64,000 nucleotides of DNA, taken from assembly GCF_023284025.1 (NCBI RefSeq), contig NZ_JAKIKR010000018.1:1-64000 (forward strand), given 5' to 3'. A program made the translations under genes and the position numbers. Positions within the stretch are counted from its first letter, which is position 1, and each line of letters begins with the position of its first letter. The notes beneath the pieces are model-generated. The model was not told the DNA's origin and did no database searches. It saw only the letters and a list, made by a program, of their open reading frames with translations. The DNA comes from Shewanella abyssi (GTDB lineage Bacteria; Pseudomonadota; Gammaproteobacteria; Enterobacterales; Shewanellaceae). This document shows, one piece after another, positions 17,956 through 26,339 of this stretch.

Positions 17956-18495
17956 TTACATTGGTTTTTGTGCGATTAGTTGTGCTTTGTAACTTGTGTT
18001 GGTTAATTCACCCGTTAGACCCTCAGAGTAATGTAGGCTGCGCCAGTTAGCAAATAAAGCTTTTAACTCGCCCGCCTTTAATAAGAAGTTTGGATTACGC
18101 GGTCGACCTATGGTGGCTTGCTCTGTGGTAAATGTTTCGTAGATGATTAAACCGCCGGGCTTTATAGCATCCATTATCTGCGAGAAGAGCGGCCGGTGTA
18201 AGTAGTTAAACACCACAATCACATCATAGCGATTAACGGGTAGCGTGGGCGCATCGTTAGTTTCCAGATCCCACTCTAATAACGAGAGATTAGCGGTGTT
18301 ATCACCCTGCTCAAGTCGATTTAAATCGCGATCCAAATAGGTAACGTGGCAGCCTCGCTCTGCAAACCAATTGCCATTTCGACCGGTGCCACAGGCTAAG
18401 TCCAGCACGTGACTACTTGCTGAAACCAAGCCTTTTAGTTCAGTAAACTGGCTAATTAGTGCTGCGGTTTTAGCCTTTAACTTCTTTTCTGCCAT
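17956..18495 (-). CDS. Class I SAM-dependent methyltransferase (TehB-like)
   Basis: A 179-residue protein with a complete class I SAM-binding core: motif I VLDLACGTGRNG (about 29-40), an acidic residue ending strand 2 (TYLDRD, about 53-58), and VIVVFNYLHRP (about 90-100). This resembles TehB/thiopurine-type methyltransferases that act on small molecules, but the substrate is not evident. The start overlaps the upstream membrane-protein gene by 26 bases, which indicates coupled translation. Confidence 0.8.
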   Translation of the reverse strand: MAEKKLKAKTAALISQFTELKGLVSASSHVLDLACGTGRNGNWFAERGCHVTYLDRDLNRLEQGDNTANLSLLEWDLETNDAPTLPVNRYDVIVVFNYLHRPLFSQIMDAIKPGGLIIYETFTTEQATIGRPRNPNFLLKAGELKALFANWRSLHYSEGLTGELTNTSYKAQLIAQKPM

Positions 18496-18880
18496 CTATT
18501 CTGCGTCCATGTACAATTGAAAAGTGTCTGAGGCCAGCAGGCCCATGAGAGACAACAACTGACAATAACACAACCGTGATCAGCAGTTCTGGTTTATAGG
18601 TGGCCAAGGGGATGAATAGGCTGAGTAGCCCCAGTTTTACCAAGGTGAGCACCCCTTTTAATTGGATCAGCCAGCGCCAGTCTCGAACAACTTCCCAAAG
18701 CATCATGGCTGCGCCAGTGCTCATCGCCATTATCCAATAAACAAGCCATTGCTCTTTGGGAACATGCATCAAAATGCCGCCACCGGCCCCGGTAATGCCC
18801 AAAATATGGATGGCTCGTAATGCGGTTTTGGAAAAACGTTGGATCCAAAATTGTTTCTCTGTGAGTGCTTTTCTAGCCAT
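18470..18880 (-). CDS. Small membrane protein of unknown function, first gene of operon
   Basis: A 136-residue protein starting MARKALTEKQFWIQRF, with about four hydrophobic segments (ILGITGAGGGILMHV, WLVYWIMAMSTGAAMML, VLTLVKLGLLSLFIPL, LLITVVLLSVVVSH). GGAG lies 13 bases before the chosen ATG at 18880. A longer form starting at 18955 is possible but adds an unlikely hydrophobic start. No family is recognised. Its end overlaps the methyltransferase gene. Confidence 0.6.
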   Translation of the reverse strand: MARKALTEKQFWIQRFSKTALRAIHILGITGAGGGILMHVPKEQWLVYWIMAMSTGAAMMLWEVVRDWRWLIQLKGVLTLVKLGLLSLFIPLATYKPELLITVVLLSVVVSHGPAGLRHFSIVHGRRIDGRKEVKG

Positions 18881-19117
18881 GATTGATTGCAAGCTCCTTA
18901 TTCTTTGGCTAAAGCTTATCAGCAAATGTGCTAAAGGTAAGCCAAGATTGATCACAGCTTGATTATTGAGGTCAATGATTAGAGGCTATTGTCGTGGCTA
19001 CAGCGGAATGTCATGGCGTGAAATTGAGCATGATAAATGTGAACCAGCGGGCAATGCTATCTAATATATAGTGATAACGTATTGCTACCGGCTTAAATCA
19101 CTAGGGATAATCAGGGT

Positions 19118-19219
19118 TCCTTGGTTCATCATTCCTAAATGTTTGCTACAGGCACTATCCTCAGCCTGCTAATAAACATGATTAAGTTGGTAAGCGAGCT
19201 GTCAGGAGCTCGCTTTTGT
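19118..19219 (+). ncRNA. Candidate small RNA
   Basis: A promoter-like TTGCTA (19082-19087) and GATAAT (19106-19111), spaced by 18 bases, would start a transcript near 19118. A perfect 8-bp GC-rich hairpin with a T-rich tail ends at 19219. The roughly 100-base product would contain no plausible open frame. I recognise no known sRNA family. The alternative is that the hairpin protects ldhA from read-through. Confidence 0.3.
19192..19219 (+). terminator. Rho-independent terminator without an obvious upstream gene
   Basis: AGCGAGCT and its complement around a 6-base loop, followed by TTTTGTTTTT. The nearest upstream genes are on the other strand. Confidence 0.75.
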
Positions 19220-19319
19220 TTTTCCTCTTAAACACCTTCAACAGCTGGCGAGACAAACTTGCCAATATCACATAAACTTACTCTCCATATTATCTACTTA
19301 TTTTGGATAAGGTTCTGCA

Positions 19320-20309
19320 ATGAAAATCGGTTTCTTTAGCGCTAAGCATTACGATATGCAGCATTTTGACCGCACCAATAGCGCATTCGGTGCAGATATA
19401 GAATATTTTGACTACCGCTTGTGCATGCAAACGGTAAAGCTAGCTGCAGGTTTTGAAGTGATCTGCGCCTTCGTGAATGACTCTCTTTGTGAAGAGGTGT
19501 TAGTGGAACTCGCCAAAGGTGGCACTAAAATTATTGCCATGCGTTGCGCTGGCTTTAATAACGTAGGCTTGGAGGCTGCAGAGCGTTTAGGCATGAAAGT
19601 CGTCAACGTTCCGGCTTATTCGCCAGAATCTGTTGCCGAGCACACCGTCGCTTTGATGCTGACTCTCAATCGTAAAATCCACAAAGCGTATCAACGTACC
19701 CGCGATGCCAACTTTTCATTAGAGGGCTTGGTGGGCTTTAACATGCACGGCCGCACAGTGGGCGTGATCGGCACCGGTAAAATTGGTTTGGCGACGGTTA
19801 AAGTACTGCTGGGCTTTGGTTGTAAAGTGATTGCCCATGATCCATACCCAAGCCAGGCTATAGTCGACTTAGGCGTTGAGTATGTCACGCTTGATGAGAT
19901 GTATCCTGTCTGCGATGTGATTAGTTTGCACTGCCCATTAATGGCAGATAATCACCACCTATTGAGTGAGAAAAGCTTCGCTAAAATGAAGCGAGGTGTG
20001 ATGGTGATTAACACTAGCCGTGGCGGCCTACTAAACGCACTGGATGCGATGGAAGCGCTTAAAACGGGTCAGTTAGGATCACTAGGGCTAGATGTTTATG
20101 AGAATGAAAAAGAGTTGTTCTTCGAAGATAAATCGAGTGAGATTATTCAAGATGATGTGTTTAGGCGTTTATCGGCCTGCCACAATGTTATCTTTACCGG
20201 TCATCAAGCTTTCTTAACTGAAGAGGCGCTTGGTGCCATCGCTGAAACTACGCTAAACAATGTTAAGCAACTATTAGCGGGTGAGAAGTGTCCTAACGAA
20301 CTGTTCTAA
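19320..20309 (+). CDS. ldhA: NAD-dependent D-lactate dehydrogenase (fermentative)
   Basis: Reduces pyruvate to D-lactate with NADH in the cytosol under anaerobic or overflow conditions. The 329 residues equal E. coli LdhA in length. Blocks include RCAGFNNV (about 76-83), the NAD-binding GVIGTGKIG (about 148-156), the catalytic Arg region NTSRGGLLN (about 233-241), VYENEKELFFEDKS and the catalytic His in FTGHQAFLT (about 295-303). The ATG at 19320 follows ATAAGG. It is monocistronic and ends with a long-loop terminator. Confidence 0.96.
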   Translation: MKIGFFSAKHYDMQHFDRTNSAFGADIEYFDYRLCMQTVKLAAGFEVICAFVNDSLCEEVLVELAKGGTKIIAMRCAGFNNVGLEAAERLGMKVVNVPAYSPESVAEHTVALMLTLNRKIHKAYQRTRDANFSLEGLVGFNMHGRTVGVIGTGKIGLATVKVLLGFGCKVIAHDPYPSQAIVDLGVEYVTLDEMYPVCDVISLHCPLMADNHHLLSEKSFAKMKRGVMVINTSRGGLLNALDAMEALKTGQLGSLGLDVYENEKELFFEDKSSEIIQDDVFRRLSACHNVIFTGHQAFLTEEALGAIAETTLNNVKQLLAGEKCPNELF

Positions 20310-20328
20310 ACGTTAGCGCATTGACCAT

Positions 20329-20380
20329 AAAGCAGAATCCTCTTTTTTATTGCTAGTATTAAAGTCGGTTCTGCTTTTTT
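20329..20380 (+). terminator. Terminator of ldhA (long loop)
   Basis: AAAGCAGAA at 20329-20337 pairs with TTCTGCTTT at 20369-20377 and is followed by more Ts. The loop is about 30 bases long, so folding may be slower than usual. Confidence 0.6.
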
Positions 20381-20493
20381 GTGGCTAAAAATCGCTAGCT
20401 GTTTTAGGCTAAGGGCTAGAATCGCCCACTAGAAAGACATAATCGCAAAGTTTGCCATCACCTCTATGACTGACTCTAAGGAAAGAAAAGCCG

Positions 20494-21231
20494 ATGATCA
20501 TAACTCAAGAAACCCATGATATTGCGACAGCGACAGGCGCTATGCGAACTTACCTCTATCGCCCTGATTGTGAAGGTCAGTTTGCAACGATTATCTTCTA
20601 CTCTGAAATATTTCAGCAAACAGCGCCTATAGCCCGTGCTGCAGCCATACTCGCTGCCCATGGTTTTGTGGTGCTGGTGCCTGAAGTTTTTCATGAGTTA
20701 AACCCATTGGGCACGGTACTGGCTTACGATGATGCTGGTAAAGATAAAGGTAATGCTGATAAATTTGCGAAATCGTTAGAGCATCACGATAGTGACACCG
20801 AAGCCTTAGTTGATTTTGCTCGTAGTTTGAGTTTTTGTAGCAGTCATGTCGGCAGTATGGGGGTGTGTATTGGCGGCCACTTGGCTTACCGAGCGGCATT
20901 AAACCCTGATATTCAGGGAGCATTCTGTTTATACCCCACCGATATCCATTCCAATACATTGCCTTGTCAAAAAGGTAATGACTCACTATCACGTACCGCA
21001 GATATAGCGGCAGAATTAGTGATGATTTTTGGTAAACAAGATCCGCATGTATCCAGTGAGGGGCGTAAGCTTATTTATGCCAAGCTTGAAGTGACTGAGC
21101 GCAACTTTAGTTGGCTAGAAGTTAATGCGCAGCATGCATTTATGCGTGATGAAGGTGAGCGATATGACGCTGCTATTGCGCTGCAAATTTACCTAAAAGC
21201 GGTAGCGTTTTTTCAACGAACTTTGAAATAG
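20494..21231 (+). CDS. Dienelactone hydrolase family protein
   Basis: A 245-residue alpha/beta hydrolase of the dienelactone hydrolase family. The nucleophile elbow is GVCIGGH (Cys near 129), with an acidic residue in GKQDPH (about 190) and His in NAQHAFMRD (about 213). Classical members open dienelactones in chloroaromatic breakdown, but most genomic homologues have unknown substrates, and no aromatic pathway genes are nearby. The ATG follows AAGGAAAG. The gene stands alone between two terminators. Confidence 0.85.
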   Translation: MIITQETHDIATATGAMRTYLYRPDCEGQFATIIFYSEIFQQTAPIARAAAILAAHGFVVLVPEVFHELNPLGTVLAYDDAGKDKGNADKFAKSLEHHDSDTEALVDFARSLSFCSSHVGSMGVCIGGHLAYRAALNPDIQGAFCLYPTDIHSNTLPCQKGNDSLSRTADIAAELVMIFGKQDPHVSSEGRKLIYAKLEVTERNFSWLEVNAQHAFMRDEGERYDAAIALQIYLKAVAFFQRTLK

Positions 21232-21255
21232 GCTTTTGGGGATTTTTAGGGGGAG

Positions 21256-21283
21256 AAAGGGCGAACACAGTTCACCCTTTTTT
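21256..21283 (+). terminator. Terminator after the dienelactone hydrolase gene
   Basis: AAAGGGCGAAC pairs with GTTCACCCTTT with one mismatch and is followed by a T-run. An A-run on the left could also serve the convergent gene. Confidence 0.7.
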
Positions 21284-21308
21284 ATCTTTTCGACTTAAAC
21301 TGCAGTCA

Positions 21309-21833
21309 TTAGCCTTGCTGGTAATTTACCAGTTCATCTAAATCTACTCGTGCGATAAAGCTGTCATCTAAATAAAAGTCGACATGCTCACCTTGCTTGA
21401 ATCCTGACATCACTTGTTGGCTACCATCCTCATAAGACAACGTCATCAATAGCGTGTTCTCATCTTTTGCTGCTAAGGTCGCTCTAGTCAGCTTTATGTC
21501 TGGCAGAGGTACCTTGGTGAAATCGTCATCCAAGTGTTGATTGACCTTAAAGATGGCCTCTACAGGCATATCCACCACAGCGGGAGATCGCCCTGTTACT
21601 GGGTTAGTACCCGTCCAGAACTCGACACTATTAATGATAAATAGATCTGCAGTGGCGGCAATGCCGTAAATTGGGCTCATTAATACGAATAGACCCGCAC
21701 GGCCGTAGCGGTTATCTACCGCGCTTAAATTACCCTTGGTCACCATCGCACTGAGCCCCATCTGTCCCATACAACCACTCAGTTGACTGCTGAGTAATAC
21801 GGTTAATGCAAGCGCTGATATTTTCTTTTTCAT
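21309..21833 (-). CDS. DUF3332 family lipoprotein
   Basis: A 174-residue protein with the lipoprotein signal MKKKISALALTVLLSSQLSGC (lipobox LSGC, Cys21), so it is probably anchored in the outer membrane. The mature part contains GQMGLSAMVTKGNLSAVDNRYGRAG and a stretch ending in SVEFWTGTNPVTGRSPA, which I associate with DUF3332, a family of unknown function in gammaproteobacteria. A hydrophobic segment at about 48-66 may also insert in the membrane. It is monocistronic. Confidence 0.75.
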   Translation of the reverse strand: MKKKISALALTVLLSSQLSGCMGQMGLSAMVTKGNLSAVDNRYGRAGLFVLMSPIYGIAATADLFIINSVEFWTGTNPVTGRSPAVVDMPVEAIFKVNQHLDDDFTKVPLPDIKLTRATLAAKDENTLLMTLSYEDGSQQVMSGFKQGEHVDFYLDDSFIARVDLDELVNYQQG

Positions 21834-22111
21834 TTATCGATTCAAGTCATTTAAGCAAGGGGCTGATTGTATGTATTAGTGAAAAATGAAATGAGATCTT
21901 AGTCGCGTTTCAGTGTTAGTTATTGCTCTTAACTGTTGGCTACATTGATGATGTTGGTGGTTGCTGTGGTTGGATGCTTCAACACTTGCGTAGTTGTGTT
22001 TAATTGGTGGGCTTAATGTTGGTGCAGTGTGTGGATTTGCAGTGCCACCAAACGGCCATTCTATTGGCGCTCCATTTAACGCATAATAGCGCCCTTAATG
22101 ATGGAGAGCGC

Positions 22112-22855
22112 ATGTCTGATTACCAAGTATTACATCAAACTGAAGATGAATATGGCCCACTTATTGTTCTAGACGATAAAGAGGCGAGAATTCTCGCGTT
22201 TGCAGAAAACGATGAGCAAAGTAAATTACTTAAAGCTGCGCCGCATATTCCGCAACATACCTACGTGCAAGCAATGTTATTGGTATTGCTCTATAGCCAA
22301 CCTAAAAGTGCCATTGTACTGGGGTTAGGCGGCGGGGGACTTATCCATGCTCTGCGTCATTTCGATGCTGGAATTAAGCTGACGGCGGTCGAGCTTAGGG
22401 CTGAGGTGATTGAGTTAGCGAAGCGCTATTTTCAGTTACCTCTCAGCAAAAAGCTAAAGCTGATCAATCAAGATGCGACTCAGTTTTTAGCGCTTGGCGA
22501 TCACAAACGGGTCGATATCATTTTCACCGATATCTATAGCGCTGAAGGCGTTGATGCGGCGCAGGTGTCTGAAGCATTCATCGCCCAATGTGCTGCACTG
22601 ATAAAAGCAGATGGTTACTTGGTGTTGAATTGTTGGAAAGAACACAGCAAGAATCGAGAACTATTAGCCTACCTTGAGCTGCATTTTGTTGAAGTGCGCG
22701 CCTGTTTAACTGGCAGCGCAAACTGGGTCGTCATCGCGGGTAAGATTCGACGTGATATCAGTGCCAGCGGATTAAAGCAGCAAGCGCAAGCACTGTCTCA
22801 GAAGCTCGATTTTCAGTTGGGTCGATCGCTAACCCGTTTCGATGTGTGGCAGTAG
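22112..22855 (+). CDS. Spermidine synthase-like protein
   Basis: A 247-residue protein with the Rossmann core of the polyamine aminopropyltransferase/methyltransferase fold: AIVLGLGGGGLIHALRH (about 68-84), TAVELRAEVIELAKRYF (about 93-109), and DIIFTDIYSAEGVD (about 134-147). The catalytic DxYS-type motif appears as DIYS, but length and N-terminus differ from true SpeE and no speD is nearby, so aminopropyl transfer is not assured. I chose the ATG at 22112 because GGAG lies 7 bases upstream and the preceding 36 codons look non-coding. Confidence 0.75.
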   Translation: MSDYQVLHQTEDEYGPLIVLDDKEARILAFAENDEQSKLLKAAPHIPQHTYVQAMLLVLLYSQPKSAIVLGLGGGGLIHALRHFDAGIKLTAVELRAEVIELAKRYFQLPLSKKLKLINQDATQFLALGDHKRVDIIFTDIYSAEGVDAAQVSEAFIAQCAALIKADGYLVLNCWKEHSKNRELLAYLELHFVEVRACLTGSANWVVIAGKIRRDISASGLKQQAQALSQKLDFQLGRSLTRFDVWQ

Positions 22856-22867
22856 GAGGGGTAAGCT

Positions 22868-22901
22868 CCACAGGCTATTGTAGCCACTTTAGGTTGAAGT
22901 T
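22868..22901 (+). repeat. Module B repeat, 3' end remnant
   Basis: A stretch resembling the 3' end of module B at 39872-39900 (caggc-ttg-agccacttta-tgaagtt) lies directly upstream of module A copy 1. This keeps the B-then-A order seen at 62.9-63.2 kb. Confidence 0.5.
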
Positions 22902-22924
22902 AATTTATTGGTGTATTTAGAGCT

Positions 22925-22948
22925 AAAGTCAAAGTCAAAGTCAAAGTC
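22925..22948. repeat. Hexamer tandem repeat AAAGTC x4
   Basis: Four perfect copies of AAAGTC lead directly into module A copy 1. Other module A copies have only one AAAGTC-like word (AAAAGTC at 39394, AAAGGTC at 63116), so this is a local expansion, probably by slippage. Confidence 0.85.
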
Positions 22949-23050
22949 GTGGCGCTTCGCCCACGCCCGAGCCAAGGGGTAAAGCGCTAGTACCCCTTGG
23001 CAATCCCTCAGCGCCCCGGCGAAATTTAAAAAGCAAAATTTCCAACGGGG
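22946..23050. repeat. Module A repeat, copy 1
   Basis: Three consecutive hairpins: GGCG-ctt-CGCC; AAGGGG with CCCCTT around an 11-base loop; and CCCCG-gc-GAAATTT with AAATTTC-caa-CGGGG (this copy has AAAATTTCC on the right arm). The same order occurs at 39397-39531 and 63119-63233. No transposase is adjacent. I know no name for this element. Confidence 0.8.
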
Positions 23051-23315
23051 AAGGCTGGTGTTATCCGCCATTTTCAAACTCAATTATTGGTTTCTTGTTA
23101 TCACTTATTTTAGTTTGCAGTTAACGCAATACTTCCCAAAGTGAGCTAGTTGATTTGCTAGTGCTAAATCAAAACCATGGTGTTTCTTCTATCCTTTTAT
23201 AAAGAGTCTAACAATAAAAGAATTCAATTTACGACAAAGGTTTAGCAATGCTACCTTGCGGTAGCCATTGAGCTGCGAGTGCCGCTGTGGTGTTACTATT
23301 GAAAAGGAATTTTGA
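23051..23315. other. Spacer between module A copy 1 and the secreted orphan gene
   Basis: AT-rich with no gene. It must include the promoter of the gene at 23316. The text atccttttataaagag resembles text after module B copy 1 (ctttcttttataaagag at 39710-39726). Confidence 0.4.
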
Positions 23316-23939
23316 ATGAGAATGATGAAGTATATTGGTCTTACATTGATAGCGTTGCTATTCAGTGTTGTCTCAGTCGCTGATGAAAATGAAGTAATGG
23401 AGTTAACTAAAAAACTCGCTAGAATCATTGAGTCTGAAGGTGCTATAAATGACGTCGAAGTAGTAATACTTAATGGAGTTCGCATTGAATCAATGCTGGT
23501 TAATCAGCTTGATGGCCATTTTAAGAAAACAGACAAAACAACAATGATGGTTCAAACCTCTCACCCTGACATGCCGTCTGTTGGAGTCAGTTTGGATGCT
23601 GCTGGTAGTAAAGAGTCTGGAGTAGGGATTTTTCAAAAGGGAACTGGCCAACCCTATGCCAGCTTTGTCGATAAAGATGGTGATGGTGTATTTGATTTGC
23701 TGATGTATTCTGCGCTTGATCGTAACGGAAAACATCTGCTGGAGGTAGAAGACTATGGTATGGATGGCCAAGCGGACTTTAAGCTTAATCTTGAAACGGG
23801 TGTGGCATCGATTTATTTTGAAGGGCAGTGGTATCACTCAATCGGAAAGGTAGCAAAAGATAAGTATTTTCTTATAAACAATGAGAAGGTCAGTATACAA
23901 GTTGCTGTTAAAACGATGCGTGCTTTGTATGGCTTTTAA
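23316..23939 (+). CDS. Secreted protein of unknown function
   Basis: A 207-residue protein with a signal peptide (MRMMKYIGLTLIALLFSVVSVA, cleavage near residue 22) and no later membrane segment, so probably periplasmic. A central FVDKDGDGVFDLLMYSALDRNGK segment (about 114-136) looks like a calcium-binding DxDxDG loop. The start at 23316 follows AAGGAA at 6-base spacing. No family is recognised. It sits next to a dispersed repeat, with a second short secreted orphan downstream. Confidence 0.65.
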   Translation: MRMMKYIGLTLIALLFSVVSVADENEVMELTKKLARIIESEGAINDVEVVILNGVRIESMLVNQLDGHFKKTDKTTMMVQTSHPDMPSVGVSLDAAGSKESGVGIFQKGTGQPYASFVDKDGDGVFDLLMYSALDRNGKHLLEVEDYGMDGQADFKLNLETGVASIYFEGQWYHSIGKVAKDKYFLINNEKVSIQVAVKTMRALYGF

Positions 23940-24012
23940 TAATTCTAATTTTATCCGCTACGGCATCACTGTAATAAGGCTGCTGTTAGGAACGCTAAAA
24001 AGTAAAGCCACT

Positions 24013-24399
24013 ATGAAATGTTTTCTAATCTGGATTTTAGTCTTTTCAAGTACAGTTATGGCTGACGATTGTTCGTTTGAGCAAGTGAGTGATAACTATC
24101 GCGTCGAAAATGCCGCAAGTGATGCTAGCAATGTATATAAAAGTGGTACCCTCTATTTTATTGGTGTGGCGAATTCTTTTGCACCCACGCGCCCGGGGTT
24201 TGAGCACTTAGATTTAACTGCTTGCCTCGTTTTAAAAACAGAATGGAAAACCCTCTGGGTCGGTGCTGACAGCGGCTCATGTGTCAACCAACTCGCTCTT
24301 GAGCGCTTGGCTATCCAATATGCGAGGGTGTTTAACGAAGCATTGATAGAGCATGCTAAATCTAGTGCCAATTATGAGTGTGTAGCAGATTTAATCTAG
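24013..24399 (+). CDS. Small secreted protein of unknown function
   Basis: A 128-residue product when started at the ATG at 24013, giving the signal peptide MKCFLIWILVFSSTVMA before DDCSFEQ. The open frame extends 44 codons upstream and overlaps the previous gene, but that region has no leader. The mature part has four cysteines (DDCS, TACL, GSCV, YECV) that could form two disulfides. The ribosome site is weak, so expression may depend on the upstream gene. No family is known. Confidence 0.55.
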   Translation: MKCFLIWILVFSSTVMADDCSFEQVSDNYRVENAASDASNVYKSGTLYFIGVANSFAPTRPGFEHLDLTACLVLKTEWKTLWVGADSGSCVNQLALERLAIQYARVFNEALIEHAKSSANYECVADLI

Positions 24400-24419
24400 C
24401 TTGCTGAAAAAGGCCTTGG

Positions 24420-25115
24420 TTAGCCAATAGCATCCGCTTGCTTACCCACCGTTGAGCCAGCTATTTGCCATTGTGGATCAATGATAATTTGGCCACCTTG
24501 GATCTCTTCAACTAATGGTTTGTACTTAGCGAGTGCCTTGATGCCGCTGAAAACGTGCTTAGTATAATGCTGGTGGCTAGCTTCCGATAACCAAAAAGTG
24601 ATGACTAAAAATTGCTTGTCATTAGTGCTTGAACGTAATAATAGCCCGCCCAACATCCCGGTTACTGCAGCCATGGCGGGGTTCCATAAACTCCGCTGCT
24701 CTTCGATAAAACCATCGACCTTATCCGCTGGCACGATGCACTGGGCAGTACGAATAAACTGCGCTTCAGCCATTAACTTGGCCGCTCTCATGGTACTGCC
24801 CGTGATCTGCGAGCTGGACGTGTTTTGCTGGCCTGGAATGTCTAAATCGTGCTGCCAGTAACCTACTTCAAGACGGCTATAGCTACCCTGTTGATTAGCA
24901 TCTTCAGCAATAGCGTCATGGGCTAGTTGCATAAAAGAATCAACAGAGGATTTCGCGTCCCATAACGCCAAGATAGTCGCTTGGTTACCTTGCCATCCGC
25001 CCGTTTGAGCGATAAAGCCTGCCGATTGCGCCGTGCGTTGCCAGCAGCACTGACCTTTGCTAAAGGTTGATCTCAAATTGGGTTTCACTTGGCAGTTAAT
25101 ATATTTAACGATCAT
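24420..25115 (-). CDS. DUF4937-like protein (ABM-type fold)
   Basis: A 231-residue soluble protein beginning MIVKYINCQVKPNLRSTFSKGQ. The first half (about 1-90) resembles DUF4937 (YdbC-like), with GFIAQTGGWQ and ILALWDAKSSVDSFMQLAHD; the second half (about 115-215) looks like a second antibiotic-biosynthesis-monooxygenase-type ferredoxin-like domain. ABM-type proteins are often small oxygenases or binding proteins, but no catalytic residues are diagnostic here. AGGAAG lies 8 bases before the start. Convergent with the preceding gene. Confidence 0.6.
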   Translation of the reverse strand: MIVKYINCQVKPNLRSTFSKGQCCWQRTAQSAGFIAQTGGWQGNQATILALWDAKSSVDSFMQLAHDAIAEDANQQGSYSRLEVGYWQHDLDIPGQQNTSSSQITGSTMRAAKLMAEAQFIRTAQCIVPADKVDGFIEEQRSLWNPAMAAVTGMLGGLLLRSSTNDKQFLVITFWLSEASHQHYTKHVFSGIKALAKYKPLVEEIQGGQIIIDPQWQIAGSTVGKQADAIG

Positions 25116-25485
25116 CTACACAAGCTTCCTTGTTTTCATAGGGCAGCAGTAGAAACGACTAAACGCCGTTATCTACCTTTGCACCTTGTGGAGTGAGTAA
25201 CACCACTGAACTCGCTGAATCAGTACTTGTTACTCATCTCGCGAACTCATTGGAGTGATGCTGACAATAACATAGCTCGATCGTTTGCAACTATCACTCG
25301 GAACCTTAATTCGGAAAACAGATTAAGGTGATAGCTTTTATCCGTTATCTTATTTTATGGCTCTGCTCTATTATTCTCACATCGAAAACGAACTGGCTTT
25401 TAGGGACTCATCATCACTCTTCTCAGTTTGTTGAATTAAATAGAAATATCCCATTTATTTTTAAATTATTAGACCGGAGATTTAC
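25116..25485. other. Divergent region upstream of ahpC
   Basis: About 370 bases without a gene. A partial OxyR-like half-pattern (ATAG-n-T-nnn-A, 25331-25341) lies about 150 bases before ahpC, but the second half is poor. No terminator is seen. Confidence 0.35.
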
Positions 25486-26055
25486 ATGACTCAATCAATT
25501 ATTAACTCAACTATCAAGCCATTTTCAGCAACAGCTTTCCACAAAGGTGATTTTCACCCAGTGTCTGAACAAGACCTTCTAGGTAAGTGGTCAGTTGTTT
25601 TCTTCTACCCTGCTGATTTTACTTTTGTTTGCCCAACAGAGTTAGGCGACATGGCTGACCATTACGAAAAGCTACAAGATATGGGCGTTGAAGTTTACTC
25701 AGTATCTACTGATACACACTTCACTCATAAAGCATGGCATTCAAGCTCTGACACTATCAACAAAATCCAGTACCCAATGATTGGTGACCCAACTGGCGCA
25801 ATTACCCGTAACTTTGGTGTGATGATTGAAGAAGATGGTCTAGCACTACGCGGCACTTTCGTTATCAATCCAGAAGGCGAAATCAAAGTTGCTGAAGTAC
25901 ATGACCTAGGTATTGGCCGTAGCGCTGTAGAACTAGTGCGTAAGATTCAAGCCGCTCAGTATGTTGCAACTCACGACGGTGAAGTTTGCCCTGCAGCATG
26001 GCAGCCAGGCGAAGCAACACTAGCACCATCAATTGACCTAGTCGGCAAAATCTAA
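25486..26055 (+). CDS. ahpC: Alkyl hydroperoxide reductase subunit C (2-Cys peroxiredoxin)
   Basis: Reduces H2O2, organic hydroperoxides and peroxynitrite. The peroxidatic Cys49 lies in [10 protein letters not shown] and the resolving Cys168 in GEVCPAAW, the AhpC1/Prx1 arrangement. The 189 residues match enteric AhpC (187). The ATG follows GGAG. A strong terminator at 26168-26211 lies between this gene and ahpF, which probably gives more ahpC than ahpF message. Codon use is strongly optimised, as expected for an abundant protein. It acts in the cytosol with AhpF as reductant. Confidence 0.97.
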   Translation: MTQSIINSTIKPFSATAFHKGDFHPVSEQDLLGKWSVVFFYPADFTFVCPTELGDMADHYEKLQDMGVEVYSVSTDTHFTHKAWHSSSDTINKIQYPMIGDPTGAITRNFGVMIEEDGLALRGTFVINPEGEIKVAEVHDLGIGRSAVELVRKIQAAQYVATHDGEVCPAAWQPGEATLAPSIDLVGKI

Positions 26056-26167
26056 GTCACTAGGTTAACGTAAAACTCTAGATAGCAGCACTAGCTTACA
26101 GCATAAGTTATGAGTGCCGAGACTCAAGCCGTTTTCTAGAACATCATCAGTAGTTACTATGTAAATT

Positions 26168-26211
26168 GGTCAGCTTGGGCTCCCCCCTGCAGCTTGAGTT
26201 GACCCTTTTTT
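26168..26211 (+). terminator. Terminator between ahpC and ahpF
   Basis: A 14-bp stem including several G-T pairs (GGTCAGCTTGGGCT with AGCTTGAGTTGACC), a 9-base C-rich loop, then TTTTTT. It should reduce read-through into ahpF. Confidence 0.8.
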
Positions 26212-26339
26212 ACTTCCATATCAACATCGTTTTATTTTTATTTTCAACACTCATTTTTTATTTTTTCCGCGCGAAATGACTCTGCCGCAATACAGAACAT
26301 TTCGTCGATGTGTAACGTTTTCAAAAATTAGGAATCATC

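Larger units (their letters stand above)
18881..19319. other. Intergenic region before ldhA with an orphan terminator
   Basis: About 440 bases without a gene. The notable content is a plus-strand promoter-like pair at 19082-19111 and a strong terminator at 19192-19219, with no coding region between them. The rest presumably holds the promoter of the minus-strand operon and that of ldhA. Confidence 0.5.

Noticed and set aside
25331..25360. OxyR box upstream of ahpC
   Set aside because: Only the first quarter-sites fit the ATAG-based consensus; the second half is poor. Not listed as a site.
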